A model generated the notes under the pieces. That model worked only from the letters and a program-made list of their open reading frames with translations, was not told the origin of the DNA and did no database searches. Source: an uncultured Owenweeksia sp. (GTDB lineage: Bacteria; Bacteroidota; Bacteroidia; Flavobacteriales; Schleiferiaceae). Taken from it: 64,000 bases of DNA. Location: positions 1 through 64,000 of the forward strand of contig CAKZRR010000052.1 in NCBI GenBank assembly GCA_937146805.1, written 5' to 3'. Both the position numbers and the translations under genes were made by a program. Shown piece by piece: positions 44,594-54,419 of the stretch (the stretch's first letter is position 1; each line of letters opens with the position of its first letter).

Positions 44594-45342
44594 TAACTCA
44601 AAATAATTTGGGTTAAAATATAATTAGCTACAATTATAGCCACACTACTAGTTACTACCGCTTTAGTTGCATTAATGCCTACTTGTACCGCTCCTCCTTT
44701 TACATAGAATCCAAAATAGGCCGAAATGGTGGCAATAATAAAAGCAAAAACCATGGTTTTAATAAGGGCGTAAGCCACATAAAACGAGTTAAACTCCAGT
44801 TGTAAACCTTGGATAAAATCTGCAGGAGCAACAACGCCAATATAATCTGCGGCTAAATAGCCGCCCACAATACCTAAAAACATGCTAATAATTATGAGAA
44901 TAGGGTTAAACAAAACCAAGGCAATGGTTTTTGGTAATATTAAATAGCTAGCTGGATTAACTCCCATCACCTCTAACGCCTCAATTTGTTCCGAAACCCT
45001 CATACTTCCTAAGGTAGAAGCGATATTAGACCCTACCTTACCGGCCAATATTAAACTTATCATGGTGGGAGAAAACTCTAGAATAATGGACTCGCGTGTA
45101 GCCAGTGCCACATAATAGTCGGGAATTAGAGGATCATCCAAGTTGTAAGCCGTTTGTATAGTTACAATGGCACCTACAAAAAGAGATATCACCGCAACAA
45201 TCCAAACACTGTTTAAACCGAGATAATCCAAATCGCGCATAAAGGCCTTCCAGTACTCTTTAGAGCTTTCGGGCTTCTTAAATGTTTTACCCAAAAGGAT
45301 AAAATAACTACCCACAGAATGGATGGCTTCCTTTACAATCAT
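44593..45342 (-). CDS. MlaE-family ABC transporter permease
   Basis: 249 residues with five or six transmembrane helices and the MlaE core: FSPTMISLILAGKVGSNIASTLGSMRVSEQIEALEVMGVNPASYLILPK, the conserved loop between helices. Maintains outer-membrane lipid asymmetry in proteobacteria; a similar role is inferred here. First gene of the pair, divergent from the small-lipoprotein/SprT/purK operon across 57 bp. Confidence 0.92.
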   Translation of the reverse strand: MIVKEAIHSVGSYFILLGKTFKKPESSKEYWKAFMRDLDYLGLNSVWIVAVISLFVGAIVTIQTAYNLDDPLIPDYYVALATRESIILEFSPTMISLILAGKVGSNIASTLGSMRVSEQIEALEVMGVNPASYLILPKTIALVLFNPILIIISMFLGIVGGYLAADYIGVVAPADFIQGLQLEFNSFYVAYALIKTMVFAFIIATISAYFGFYVKGGAVQVGINATKAVVTSSVAIIVANYILTQIILS

Positions 45343-45399
45343 TTCGCTAAAATAAAAGTAATTTTGGAGCTCAGGCTTTTTAAAATTTGATTTTAAAAA

Positions 45400-45519
45400 A
45401 TGATTAAAAACAACTGGAAAATCTTTGCTCTTAGTTTAGCCACCGTGCTACTATTAACTGGCTGTGGTAGCTTTGAAAAATGCAATTGCCCGGGCAAATC
45501 ATCATTGCAGTTATTTTGA
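45400..45519 (+). CDS. Small lipoprotein (39 residues)
   Basis: ATG at 45400, TGA at 45517-45519. It encodes a basic N-terminus (MIKNNWK), hydrophobic core and lipobox LTGC (Cys21 region, TVLLLTGCGSF), then EKCNCPGKSSLQLF with a CNC pair. The shape matches tiny lipoproteins found next to sprT genes in Flavobacteriales. Its 3' end overlaps the SprT frame; if SprT began at TTG 45516, the overlap would be only TTGA, a coupling arrangement. Confidence 0.6.
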   Translation: MIKNNWKIFALSLATVLLLTGCGSFEKCNCPGKSSLQLF

Positions 45520-46154
45520 GCAATCACACCTCTGTTCTTCTAAATTATATTCCCGAAAGCAGCCTGCCGCTGGTAACCAGCTTGCTGCAAAGCGAACCCG
45601 TTACAATAACCATTACCAAGCCTCGCAAAACCAAATTTGGCGATTACCGTTTCCCAACCAATGGCTCAAAGCATAAAATTAGCATTAATTGTAATTTAAA
45701 TAAATATGCTTTTTTGATTACGCTAATCCATGAAATGGCACACCTTAAAGCCTTTAAAAATTACGGGCGCAACATAAAACCGCACGGCAACGAGTGGCAA
45801 CAATGCTTTATCAATTTGGCAGAGCCCTTTTTAAACAAAGCTATTTTTCCAGAAGATTTAAAATCCGTTTTTATAAAAACCCTTAACAAAGGCGTAGCTA
45901 GCAGCTGTACCGATTTAGACTTGTTTAGAGCGTTAAAAGAATACGACTTACAAACCTCACAACTATGCACGGTAGAAAGCTTGGAAGAGCTGGCCTATTT
46001 TGCCATTGGAAAAAATAAAATATTTAAAAAGGGGCCTAAGTCGAGAAAACGATACCGCTGCTTAAATTTGCAAAACGGCAAGGAGTACATGGTACACCCC
46101 CTGGCCGAAGTACAAGAAATACAACAACCCAAATTATTTAATCAACTTGACTAA
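45480..46154 (+). CDS. SprT-like zinc metalloprotease-fold protein
   Basis: 224 residues from ATG 45480; the family-like sequence begins only at about residue 14 (NHTSVLLNYIPESSLPLV), so TTG at 45516 is a possible start. Zinc motif HEMAHLKAFKNYGRNIKPHGNEW (HExxH plus a third His) and a C-terminal Zn-ribbon-free region (KIFKKGPKSRKRYRCLNL). SprT/Spartan-type proteins are proteases in eukaryotes; the bacterial role is not established. Its stop overlaps purK by 8 bp. Confidence 0.85.
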   Translation: MQLPGQIIIAVILSNHTSVLLNYIPESSLPLVTSLLQSEPVTITITKPRKTKFGDYRFPTNGSKHKISINCNLNKYAFLITLIHEMAHLKAFKNYGRNIKPHGNEWQQCFINLAEPFLNKAIFPEDLKSVFIKTLNKGVASSCTDLDLFRALKEYDLQTSQLCTVESLEELAYFAIGKNKIFKKGPKSRKRYRCLNLQNGKEYMVHPLAEVQEIQQPKLFNQLD

Positions 46155-47310
46155 TCCATTATACTTCTCCTCGGCATTTAAACTTGGTATTTTAGGTGGT
46201 GGCCAATTAGGTAAAATGCTGCTCTCGGACACAAGGCGTTACGACATCACAACCAAAGTGATGGATCCATCTGGGAGTGCTCCATGCCGGATTGGAAGCA
46301 ATGAATTTGTACAAGGTTCGCTAAACGATTACCAAACTGTGCTTGATTTTGGTACCGATTGTGACGTGCTTACCATCGAAATTGAAAATGTAAATACCGA
46401 TGCCCTGCATGAACTGCAAAACCAAGGAGTAAAAGTTTTTCCAAAACCAGAAACCTTGGAGCTTATTAAAAATAAAGTGCTTCAAAAAAACTTCTATCAG
46501 AAAAAAAACATCCCTACTGCACCCTTTTTTAGCTTTACCAAAAAAGCCCAAATGGAACAAGAGCTTGCAAAAAGCAAACTATCTTTTCCTTTTGTATGGA
46601 AAGCTGCTACCGGTGGCTACGATGGCAAAGGGGTGAGTATTGTTAAAACAGAAAATGACCTTTCTGCGCTACCGGATTGCGAAGGCCTTATTGAAGAACT
46701 TATACCATTTGAAAAGGAGTTGGCCGTAGTTTGTGCACGATCAGAAAAAGGCGAAATTACCAGTTATCCCATGGTAGAAATGGATTTTCATCCTACCGCT
46801 AATTTGGTGGAATATGTTTTTAGCCCTTCACTTCTAGATCAAAACATTCAGACGAAAGCCAAAAAAATTGCCGAAGATATTTGCCAACAGCTTAACCATG
46901 TGGGCTTATTGGCTGTAGAGATGTTTTACACTGCAACGGGTGATGTTTTAATTAATGAAATTGCCCCAAGAGTGCATAACAGTGGGCATTTAAGTATTGA
47001 GGGCAACAATTGTTCGCAATTTGATATGCACCTACGTGCGATATTAAATCTGCCATTAGGCAACACCGATATTGTATTGCCTTCTGTAATGATTAACCTT
47101 ACGGGCGAAGAAGGCTTTGAAGGGCCTGTGCGCTACGAAGGTGTAGAAAAAATAATGGCATTGTCTGGCGTGCACATTCACTTATACGGAAAAGCAGAAA
47201 CACGTCCTTTTAGAAAAATGGGACACATTACCATTACTGCTCCTAGCCTTGAAGAAGCCAGGGCAAAGGCTAAAATTGTAAAAGAAACTATTAAAGTAAA
47301 AAGTCAATAA
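46147..47310 (+). CDS. purK: 5-(carboxyamino)imidazole ribonucleotide synthase
   Basis: ATP-dependent carboxylation of AIR to N5-CAIR in purine synthesis. 387 residues. Start is TTG at 46147: the first ATG (before LLSDTRR) would remove GILGGGQLGKM, which is part of the nucleotide-binding N-terminal fold. ATP-grasp features: FVWKAATGGYDGKGV, EELIPFEKELAVV, and NEIAPRVHNSGHLSIEGNNCSQFDMHLRAI, the PurK signature. purE follows after 3 bp; the two enzymes act one after the other. Confidence 0.95.
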   Translation: MTNPLYFSSAFKLGILGGGQLGKMLLSDTRRYDITTKVMDPSGSAPCRIGSNEFVQGSLNDYQTVLDFGTDCDVLTIEIENVNTDALHELQNQGVKVFPKPETLELIKNKVLQKNFYQKKNIPTAPFFSFTKKAQMEQELAKSKLSFPFVWKAATGGYDGKGVSIVKTENDLSALPDCEGLIEELIPFEKELAVVCARSEKGEITSYPMVEMDFHPTANLVEYVFSPSLLDQNIQTKAKKIAEDICQQLNHVGLLAVEMFYTATGDVLINEIAPRVHNSGHLSIEGNNCSQFDMHLRAILNLPLGNTDIVLPSVMINLTGEEGFEGPVRYEGVEKIMALSGVHIHLYGKAETRPFRKMGHITITAPSLEEARAKAKIVKETIKVKSQ

Positions 47311-47313
47311 GTT

Positions 47314-47796
47314 ATGAGTGCCGAAGTAGGAATTATAATGGGCAGCAAATCTGATTTACCCGTAATGCAGGCCGCTGCCGATGTTTTAAACGAGTTAGGT
47401 ATTGCCTTTGAGATGAACATTGTATCGGCTCATCGCACACCAGACCTAATGTACGATTACGCCAAAAATGCACATAACCGAGGTATTAAAACCATTATTG
47501 CCGGTGCAGGTGGTGCAGCTCATTTACCTGGAATGACAGCCAGTATGAGCCCTTTGCCTGTGATTGGGGTTCCGGTAAAATCTAGTAACTCTATTGACGG
47601 ATGGGACTCTGTACTTTCTATTTTACAAATGCCCGGGGGCGTACCTGTAGCTACTGTAGCACTTAATGGCGCCAAAAATGCAGGTATTTTAGCCGCCCAA
47701 ATAGTAGCCTGCCAACAACCGGAGGTACTTAAGCGCATTGAAGCTTATAAAGAGAGTATGCGAGACAAAGTATTAGATTCGGCTAAAAATCTATAA
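47314..47796 (+). CDS. purE: N5-CAIR mutase
   Basis: Converts N5-CAIR to CAIR. 160 residues, class I size, with GSKSDLPVM near the N-terminus, SAHRTPDLMYDYA (active-site His), and GAGGAAHLPGMTASM. Coupled to purK with a 3-bp gap. Its last 6 bp overlap the end of the LytTR gene on the other strand, so the two transcripts converge without a visible terminator. Confidence 0.96.
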   Translation: MSAEVGIIMGSKSDLPVMQAAADVLNELGIAFEMNIVSAHRTPDLMYDYAKNAHNRGIKTIIAGAGGAAHLPGMTASMSPLPVIGVPVKSSNSIDGWDSVLSILQMPGGVPVATVALNGAKNAGILAAQIVACQQPEVLKRIEAYKESMRDKVLDSAKNL

Positions 47797-48549
47797 ATTT
47801 TTAAGGGTACTAAGTAGTAATTCTTTTTTGCGATTGGCAACTGGAATTTTGGAACCATCTTCCAAAATAATATAACCACCATCCGTTTGCACATAGCGTT
47901 TTAGGCAGTTCATATTAATCAAATGGGATTTGTGAATTCGCATAAAGTTGTAATTGGTAAGCATGCCATCAAACTCCTTTAAAGTACGTGATGCCAGCAA
48001 GGTTTTACCACTGGTAAGCGTAAAGGTGGTGTAATTACTGCTGCTTTCAAGGCGAACTATTTCAGAAAGCTTTATAACATGCATCCCATCTGAAGTGGGC
48101 ACCACAATTTTTTTAGGCATTTCAGAGGCTTGACGAATATTCTCTACCAATACATCAATATTATTGGTTTCTTTAGGTGTACCCCTGCCTTCTTCCACCT
48201 TGCGTATTGACCTCACCAAATCCTCTGGATCTATGGGTTTTAAGAGGTAGTCAAGGGCACTGAACTTAATCGCCTTTATGGCAAACTCATCATGGGCGGT
48301 AATAAAAATTATTTCTGGATCCAGCTCTTCGTTATCGCGGATGCTCTCTAAAATATCGAAACCACTTTCGCCTGCCAATTTTATATCTAAAAACAAGGCA
48401 TCGGGCTTTTGCTCTGTAATTACAGATACGCCATCGGCCACGGTGCCTACTTCGCCCACAATCTCTACATCGGGGCAAAACAAACCCAGCTTTCCTTTTA
48501 AGGAATCTCTTGAATTTTCTTCGTCATCAACAATTACAACTCTTACCAT
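47791..48549 (-). CDS. LytTR response regulator
   Basis: 252 residues. Receiver with D8/D9/E10, phosphoacceptor D55 (ALFLDIKLAGESG), TAHDEFA and LLKPIDP with conserved Lys; LytTR DNA-binding domain about 150-252 (VRLESSSNYTTFTLTSGK, FMRIHKSHLINMNCLKRYV). Partner of the large sensor kinase encoded directly upstream (19-bp gap). The pair resembles the propeller-kinase/LytTR systems that are expanded in Bacteroidota. Confidence 0.94.
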   Translation of the reverse strand: MVRVVIVDDEENSRDSLKGKLGLFCPDVEIVGEVGTVADGVSVITEQKPDALFLDIKLAGESGFDILESIRDNEELDPEIIFITAHDEFAIKAIKFSALDYLLKPIDPEDLVRSIRKVEEGRGTPKETNNIDVLVENIRQASEMPKKIVVPTSDGMHVIKLSEIVRLESSSNYTTFTLTSGKTLLASRTLKEFDGMLTNYNFMRIHKSHLINMNCLKRYVQTDGGYIILEDGSKIPVANRKKELLLSTLKNL

Positions 48550-48568
48550 GGTTTTTGTCTTTAGTCGG

Positions 48569-51448
48569 TTAAATACTTTCTGCGGGTAATTTTATTTCCA
48601 CTCGGGTTCCTGTTGGATCCTTTAAATCTTCAATTTTCATTTCAATCTCTTCGTTCATCGATATTTTAAGCAATCGTAAACGATCTTCATTTATTTGGGT
48701 AGCCATGCTTCTATGGTCTTTTCGCTGTGGCATCTCCTTTGCTTTTTCCCTGCCTATTCCATTGTCTTCAACGCGGCAAATCAAAAACTCCTCATCTAAG
48801 CAAAAGCTGATTTTTAAAAAGCCGCCTTCGGCCATAGGCTTTAAGCCATGTAAAATAGCATTTTCTACATGTGGCTGTATCAGCATAGGCGGAATTCCCA
48901 CATCATAGTCAATCTCCTCATCTACCTCAATCTCGTATTCAAATTTACCCTTAAAGCGTAATTTCTCCAGCTCTAAGTAATTTTTTAAAATAGAAACCTC
49001 TGTTTCTACGGGGTGCAAATGTTCCATGGATGACTCCAAGGTCAGTCGCATTAATTTTGCAAAATTATTAAGGTAGCGTACCGCTTGTTTGGGGTCATTT
49101 TTAAAAATGAAGCTACTAATAGAATCTAGTGCATTAAAAATGAAATGCGGATTCATTTGCAAGCGTAATGCTTTTCGCTCCATATCCAAAAGGGAATTTT
49201 GTAAACGGAGGCGCATATTTATTGAACGAACACGAGAAATTATAAAACCACCCGTTAAACCCCCAACAACTAAAACAAGTAAAGTAATAAACCACCACCT
49301 TTTATAAACAGGGTTTTGAATAGTAAACAGATAATTTACACCGCTTTGTGGCCAAGTTTCTGACTTTCTTTTTACCTGCGCTTCAAAATTATAGCTCCCC
49401 GGTTTTAAATTTGAAAAAACAGCTTCTCGTCTATTTCCCGCCAAGGTCCAACTTTCAGTTCCCCCCTTAATTCTGTAACGATATTCCAATTCATCGGTAT
49501 GATAAGCTCCCAAACCCGCCAACTTAAAGCTTATAAAGTTCATGTTATGCGGCAGCTGTAATCCATTGGGCAGCCTGCTAAACGGAATACTTCCGTTACC
49601 ATATTCCGCTACATTTTTTACATCTCCAAAAAACAGTTCTACATTGGTTAAGGCCAACTGTGTTTGCGGCCTAACTTTTTCGAGCTCTGCTCTACTAATT
49701 TTCACCAAACCCTCATTGGTTCCGCCCAAAACGTAATCATCAGTAACGGCCAATGCTAGCGGGCTATAAGCCGTACCGCTTTGCTTATTGGCATCACTTA
49801 CCTGTTGTAAACTATAGGATTCGCCATTAACACTAAGAGTAAACAAACCTTTATTGGTTCCCATCCACAGCTGGCCTGTGGCATCTACCTTTAATGACTT
49901 TATTTCGGCATACTTAAGTTGTTGCGTGCTAAATACCTTATAGCCATTATTATGTATCCAGTACAATTCATCATTGAGCGTAGCCGCCCAAAAGCTGGTA
50001 GAATCTACAGGAGTAAAGTTGGTAAACTGGAGACTATCCAAGCGCAAGCCTCCCCATTTTTTTAGATGCTTAAATTGATTGCCTATTTTTCTAAATACGC
50101 CCCCACTATAGGTAGCAAACCACAAGCTTTTGTCGGTAGCCTCGCTTATCGAATATACCGTAGCAGGTGGTAAACCTTCGCTCCTACTTATATCCTGTAA
50201 ATGCCCGTTTCGGTAATTAATAATACCGCTGCCGGTACCAAGCCATAGTCCTTCATTATTACCATGTAACGAAAAAATAAAACTACCCAAAGCTGCCGGT
50301 AGTGGCATTTGGGCAAACTGCTTTCCGTTAAACTGAATCAAGCCACTTTCGGTACCAAGCCACGTTTTACCACCATACTCAGCTATGCCTAAAATTACGC
50401 CATACGGAAAATCCTCATCGTAAAAATTACTTATTCCTTTCTCGCTCACTACGCTTAAACCCTTGCCTGAACCTGCAAAAAACTGCTTGCGCTCACCAAT
50501 ATGTACGGCCAACACCTCATCTCTCAAACCATTTTGTTTACCGTAAAAGGCCACTGCCGTATTTTCCAGTTTTATAAGCCCATTGTTTGAAAACAGCCAC
50601 ACCAGCCCTTCTTTGCTCACAAAGCAGCCGTTAAACTCCTCTTTGGGTAAGCCATTTTCGGCACGCAGCGGCAAACTTTTATCGTTGCTTAACAACTCCA
50701 GCACTTGCGTACCTACCATTGCCAACGTACTATCCGAACTGTGCATTTGATACACCGCTTCACTTTGTTGTTGTGAAACACCTTTACCATCAAACCGCCA
50801 CAAACCACTACCACCGCCAAACCACAGCTTGTTATTAAACACCTGCAAACTTTGCCAATTACCTTTTTTTATTTCTTTATTAAAAGCAAAAAGCGCGCTA
50901 TCGGTGGCTACATACCATTGCTTTTTATACCAGGCCAGGCTGTTTATTTTTCCCCTTAGCGGGAAATCTATTTTTTCTAACGTATCTCTCTTCCCTTTTC
51001 GATATAAGTTCTTTTCGGTATGTACCCAAATATCGCCTTCGCCCGAAAGGGCTATATGCTGAATTCGACTTTCGGTATTGGGCAGATAATAATAATTGTA
51101 ACCTACTCCATCATAAGCAATAAGCGTATAATCAGAAGACGCCCAAATACGCCCGTCACCGTCTTCCGCTAAACTAGAAACCAGCGGTCGTATTTCTTCA
51201 TTCGGAAACTCGAAGTTACTAAACTCATAACCATCGTAACGCACCAAGCCGGCACCTTGAGTTGCTAGCCAGTAATAGCCACGCGAATCTTGCAAAAAGT
51301 CGTTTACCCGAGCTGAGAGCATACCTTGTTCCAAACCAATTTTTACAAAAGGATATTGTTGCGCCTGTAGGCCAATAGTGCTAAAAAAAAGGCCGCCCAA
51401 AAAGACGAGTACCAGCCAAGAGTGATTTGATGTTTTGATTACATTCAC
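48569..51448 (-). CDS. Propeller-type sensor histidine kinase (Reg_prop/Y_Y_Y/His_kinase)
   Basis: 959 residues. Signal sequence, then two seven-bladed Reg_prop propellers in the periplasm (about 30-620; repeats such as DSRGYYWLATQGAGLVRYDG and ATGQLWMGTNKGLFTL), a Y_Y_Y domain (about 640-715; YRYRIKGGTESWTLAGNRREA), one membrane helix (RWWFITLLVLVVGGLTGGFI) and a His_kinase/HATPase_c pair with LRLQMNPHFIFNALDSI (His768), HVENAILHGL and EDNGIG. No HisKA. It probably senses an extracellular or periplasmic ligand and phosphorylates the LytTR regulator. Confidence 0.93.
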   Translation of the reverse strand: MNVIKTSNHSWLVLVFLGGLFFSTIGLQAQQYPFVKIGLEQGMLSARVNDFLQDSRGYYWLATQGAGLVRYDGYEFSNFEFPNEEIRPLVSSLAEDGDGRIWASSDYTLIAYDGVGYNYYYLPNTESRIQHIALSGEGDIWVHTEKNLYRKGKRDTLEKIDFPLRGKINSLAWYKKQWYVATDSALFAFNKEIKKGNWQSLQVFNNKLWFGGGSGLWRFDGKGVSQQQSEAVYQMHSSDSTLAMVGTQVLELLSNDKSLPLRAENGLPKEEFNGCFVSKEGLVWLFSNNGLIKLENTAVAFYGKQNGLRDEVLAVHIGERKQFFAGSGKGLSVVSEKGISNFYDEDFPYGVILGIAEYGGKTWLGTESGLIQFNGKQFAQMPLPAALGSFIFSLHGNNEGLWLGTGSGIINYRNGHLQDISRSEGLPPATVYSISEATDKSLWFATYSGGVFRKIGNQFKHLKKWGGLRLDSLQFTNFTPVDSTSFWAATLNDELYWIHNNGYKVFSTQQLKYAEIKSLKVDATGQLWMGTNKGLFTLSVNGESYSLQQVSDANKQSGTAYSPLALAVTDDYVLGGTNEGLVKISRAELEKVRPQTQLALTNVELFFGDVKNVAEYGNGSIPFSRLPNGLQLPHNMNFISFKLAGLGAYHTDELEYRYRIKGGTESWTLAGNRREAVFSNLKPGSYNFEAQVKRKSETWPQSGVNYLFTIQNPVYKRWWFITLLVLVVGGLTGGFIISRVRSINMRLRLQNSLLDMERKALRLQMNPHFIFNALDSISSFIFKNDPKQAVRYLNNFAKLMRLTLESSMEHLHPVETEVSILKNYLELEKLRFKGKFEYEIEVDEEIDYDVGIPPMLIQPHVENAILHGLKPMAEGGFLKISFCLDEEFLICRVEDNGIGREKAKEMPQRKDHRSMATQINEDRLRLLKISMNEEIEMKIEDLKDPTGTRVEIKLPAESI

Positions 51449-51490
51449 AAAATCAAATGTTGCATATAAAATGGCAATTTACAACAAGCA

Positions 51491-52297
51491 ATGATGAAAC
51501 ACTGGCTCCTAGTATTTTTAATAGCGTCCTCAGTGAGTTATAGCCAAAATTACAGTCACTTAGCAGGTGGCCGATCGGCTGGGTTAGCGCATAGCAGTGT
51601 AGCTTTAGAAGATGTTTGGGCGGCACACCACAACCAAGCGGCTTTGGCCTATTTAACCAATACCTCACTGGGCATTAGCTACGAAAATCGCTATTTTCTA
51701 AACGACCTATCGGTGCTTAACGTAGCACTAGTACATCCCACGAAAGTGGCCAACATAGGATTTAGCGCCTCCTATTTTGGCTTTGATTTATACCACCAAA
51801 GTAAATTTGGGTTAAACCTGTCACGCGGTTTTGGAAAAAGTTTTTCGGCTGGTTTTCAAGCTAATTACGAAAGCTATTATGTAGAAGAAGGCGGAAATGA
51901 GGGCAATGTTACCTTTGAGCTAGGGATTTTGGCCAAAGCCAGTAAAAAGTTAAACATTGGATTTGCCGTATATAACCCTAGCGGGAATTACAAAAACAAA
52001 GATAATGATGAGCGCCTACCTGTAATTGGACGGTTGGGTTTTGCCTATGAGGTAGATGAGAAAGCGACTATTACGGGGGAGGTAAAAAAACAAGAAAATT
52101 TTAGTGAGCATTATGCTGTAGGCGTTGAATACGCCCTTATAAAACAACTGTTTTTACGAGTAGGCATGGGCATAAACCCATGGACCAGTAGCTTTGGCCT
52201 AGGCTTAGATTTTGATCATTGGCAGTTTAATGTAAGCTATGAATACGCCCAAACTTTGGGTAACAATGCTAATCTTGGATTTCAATACCACTTGTAA
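51491..52297 (+). CDS. PorV/PorQ-like outer-membrane beta-barrel protein
   Basis: 268 residues; signal peptide ending SVSYSQ (about residue 19). The mature N-terminus LAGGRSAGLAHSSVALEDVWAAHHNQAALAYL follows the pattern GxRAAGMGxAxVAxxDDxxAxxxNPAxL of the PorV/PorQ/FadL-like barrels, with NP replaced by NQ; the rest is beta-strand pairs ending LGFQYHL. PorV and PorQ shuttle and anchor T9SS cargo; whether this one does so is not known. It is 3 bp upstream of the helix-hairpin-helix barrel gene. Confidence 0.65.
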   Translation: MMKHWLLVFLIASSVSYSQNYSHLAGGRSAGLAHSSVALEDVWAAHHNQAALAYLTNTSLGISYENRYFLNDLSVLNVALVHPTKVANIGFSASYFGFDLYHQSKFGLNLSRGFGKSFSAGFQANYESYYVEEGGNEGNVTFELGILAKASKKLNIGFAVYNPSGNYKNKDNDERLPVIGRLGFAYEVDEKATITGEVKKQENFSEHYAVGVEYALIKQLFLRVGMGINPWTSSFGLGLDFDHWQFNVSYEYAQTLGNNANLGFQYHL

Positions 52298-52300
52298 TTC

Positions 52301-54340
52301 ATGAAAAAAGCTTGGGTTTGTTTGTTGCTGTTTTTTGGGCTTGGTATACAGGCTCAGGTAGATCCCAACTCGGAGTTAGAGAATGAGATTGAATCTATTG
52401 CCGAAAGTAGCGATGAAAACCAAACGGATTTAACCCAACTGGCTGAAGATCTTGAGCAACTAAAACAAAACCCAATTGCGCTCAACTTTACGGATGCCGA
52501 GGAGCTTCAAAAAATCCCTTACCTCAATGTTTTTCAAATAAATAGCCTACTCTCCTATCGTAAAAGTACAGGCCTTATTTACTCTAAGTACGAGTTAATT
52601 GCCATACATGGTTTTGATCAGGCTTTAGCCGAAAAAATAGCACCCTTTATAAACTTTGGTACTGAGAATGGCCCTCCTCAGCTAAAGCTAAAAAATGTAC
52701 TTAAGTATGGTCGCCACGATGTTATTTTTAGAGCCGCCCAAGTTTTAGAGGATCGTGCGGGCTACACAGATACCAGCGGAAAGGGTTATTTAGGGAACCC
52801 ACAAAATTATTATTTGCGCTACAAATGGCATTACAGCAAATACCTATCGGTTGGTTTAGTAGCCCAGCACGACCCAGGCGAACCTTTTGGTGGTAGTTAT
52901 CAAAACCTTGGTGCCGATTTTTGGGCAGGACATATAGCTCTTCAAAATTACGGTAAGCTCAAAAAATTAATTGTGGGTGACTACCAAGTAGAATTTGGTC
53001 AAGGATTGGCACTGTGGAGCAGTTTGGCCTTTGGCAAATCGGCCAGCAGCACCGAAATAAAACGGTATGCACGTGGCTTTAAACCTTTTAGTGGCTCCGA
53101 AGAAAATCGCTTTTTTAGAGGAGCCGCTGCTACCTATCGCTTTTTTGATCATTTAGATGTAAGTGCTTTTTACTCTAAAAACACCATTGATGCCAACCGT
53201 ATAGTAAAGGACACCACCGATGAGTTTGACGAAGTAAGCTCGTTGCAAACCACTGGCATGCACCGAACCCAAAACGAAATAGACGATAAAGATGCCAACC
53301 AATTACAAACCCTAGGCGCCAATGCCAATTTTAAAGGTCAGCAGTTTTCGGTGGGAATTACGGGTGTAAACTACCAGCTAGAACACGGACTACAAGCTGG
53401 CTCACAGCCCTATCAGCAGTTTAGGTTTAGCGGAAAACAACTCAGCAACTTCTCTATAGATGCCAATTATCTTTTAGGGCGAAACAACTTTTTTGGTGAA
53501 TTGGCTGGCAGTGATAATGGCGCACTATACGGAACAGTAGGTTTACAAAGTAATCCGGCAGATGGAATTTACTTGAGTATGCTGTACCGAAACATGGAAA
53601 AAGATTACCAAAGTATTTTTAATGGGCCTTTTGGCGAAAGCGGCAACTACGGTGAAAGCGGTATTTACATGGGTTTGCAATGGCAGCTCAACAAAAAAGT
53701 GTTGCTCAAATCATACATTGATATGTACCAATTTAGCTGGCTTAAGTTTGGTGTTGATGCACCCTCTAAAGGTCAAGATATTTTGGGGCAACTTGATTTT
53801 AACTGGAGCCGGTATGCTAAATCATACCTTAGAGTAAAAACAGAGGAGCAAGAAACCAATGGAAACAATGAAACCGCCATTCGTACTTTAACCACACAAC
53901 GAAAAACCCAATTAAGGCTACATCACTCTTACTCATTAAAAGGTGGCTTTAGTTTGGCTTCTAGGTTAGAATATTCTTTTTATCAAAAAGAAGAAACCAA
54001 CGATCGTGGTTTTGCGCTAATGCAAGATTTTAAATACCAACTCAAAAAGCTGCCCTTGCAATTTGCCACGCGCATTGCCTTTATTGAAACCGACAGCTAT
54101 GACACCCGTATGTACGCCTACGAAAAAGACGTGTTATACGCCTTTAGCATACCCGCTTATTACGGCCACAGCACACGTTTTTACTTACTGGGCACTTATA
54201 AAATGAACCGTACTATTAGCTTACAGGTACGCTATGCGATTAGTAGATATACCGACCGCGATGTAATTAGCAGTGGCCTACAAGAAATTGAAGGAAACAA
54301 AATAAGCGACCTTAAAATACAATTACGCATTAGGCTATAG
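52301..54340 (+). CDS. Helix-hairpin-helix and outer-membrane barrel protein
   Basis: 679 residues with a signal peptide (MKKAWVCLLLFFGLGIQAQ). A helical linker rich in acidic residues leads to a ComEA-like helix-hairpin-helix pair (about 55-120; NFTDAEELQKIPYLNVFQINSLLSYRKSTG, YELIAIHGFDQALAEKIAPFI), then about 550 residues of beta-strand barrel, ending IQLRIRL. This is a known Bacteroidota architecture of unknown role; the HhH part suggests contact with DNA or protein in the periplasm. Co-transcribed with the PorV-like gene. Confidence 0.78.
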   Translation: MKKAWVCLLLFFGLGIQAQVDPNSELENEIESIAESSDENQTDLTQLAEDLEQLKQNPIALNFTDAEELQKIPYLNVFQINSLLSYRKSTGLIYSKYELIAIHGFDQALAEKIAPFINFGTENGPPQLKLKNVLKYGRHDVIFRAAQVLEDRAGYTDTSGKGYLGNPQNYYLRYKWHYSKYLSVGLVAQHDPGEPFGGSYQNLGADFWAGHIALQNYGKLKKLIVGDYQVEFGQGLALWSSLAFGKSASSTEIKRYARGFKPFSGSEENRFFRGAAATYRFFDHLDVSAFYSKNTIDANRIVKDTTDEFDEVSSLQTTGMHRTQNEIDDKDANQLQTLGANANFKGQQFSVGITGVNYQLEHGLQAGSQPYQQFRFSGKQLSNFSIDANYLLGRNNFFGELAGSDNGALYGTVGLQSNPADGIYLSMLYRNMEKDYQSIFNGPFGESGNYGESGIYMGLQWQLNKKVLLKSYIDMYQFSWLKFGVDAPSKGQDILGQLDFNWSRYAKSYLRVKTEEQETNGNNETAIRTLTTQRKTQLRLHHSYSLKGGFSLASRLEYSFYQKEETNDRGFALMQDFKYQLKKLPLQFATRIAFIETDSYDTRMYAYEKDVLYAFSIPAYYGHSTRFYLLGTYKMNRTISLQVRYAISRYTDRDVISSGLQEIEGNKISDLKIQLRIRL

Positions 54341-54419
54341 CAAATGGCCGCCCATGCCTACCTGACAATTTAATGCCCAGAAACCCCTAAATTCGCAGAA
54401 ACAAACTAAAATTAAAAAA

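Noticed and set aside
45464-45676. 70-codon frame in the SprT region
   Set aside because: It overlaps sprT in another frame and has no family signal, while the sprT frame contains the HEMAH zinc motif.
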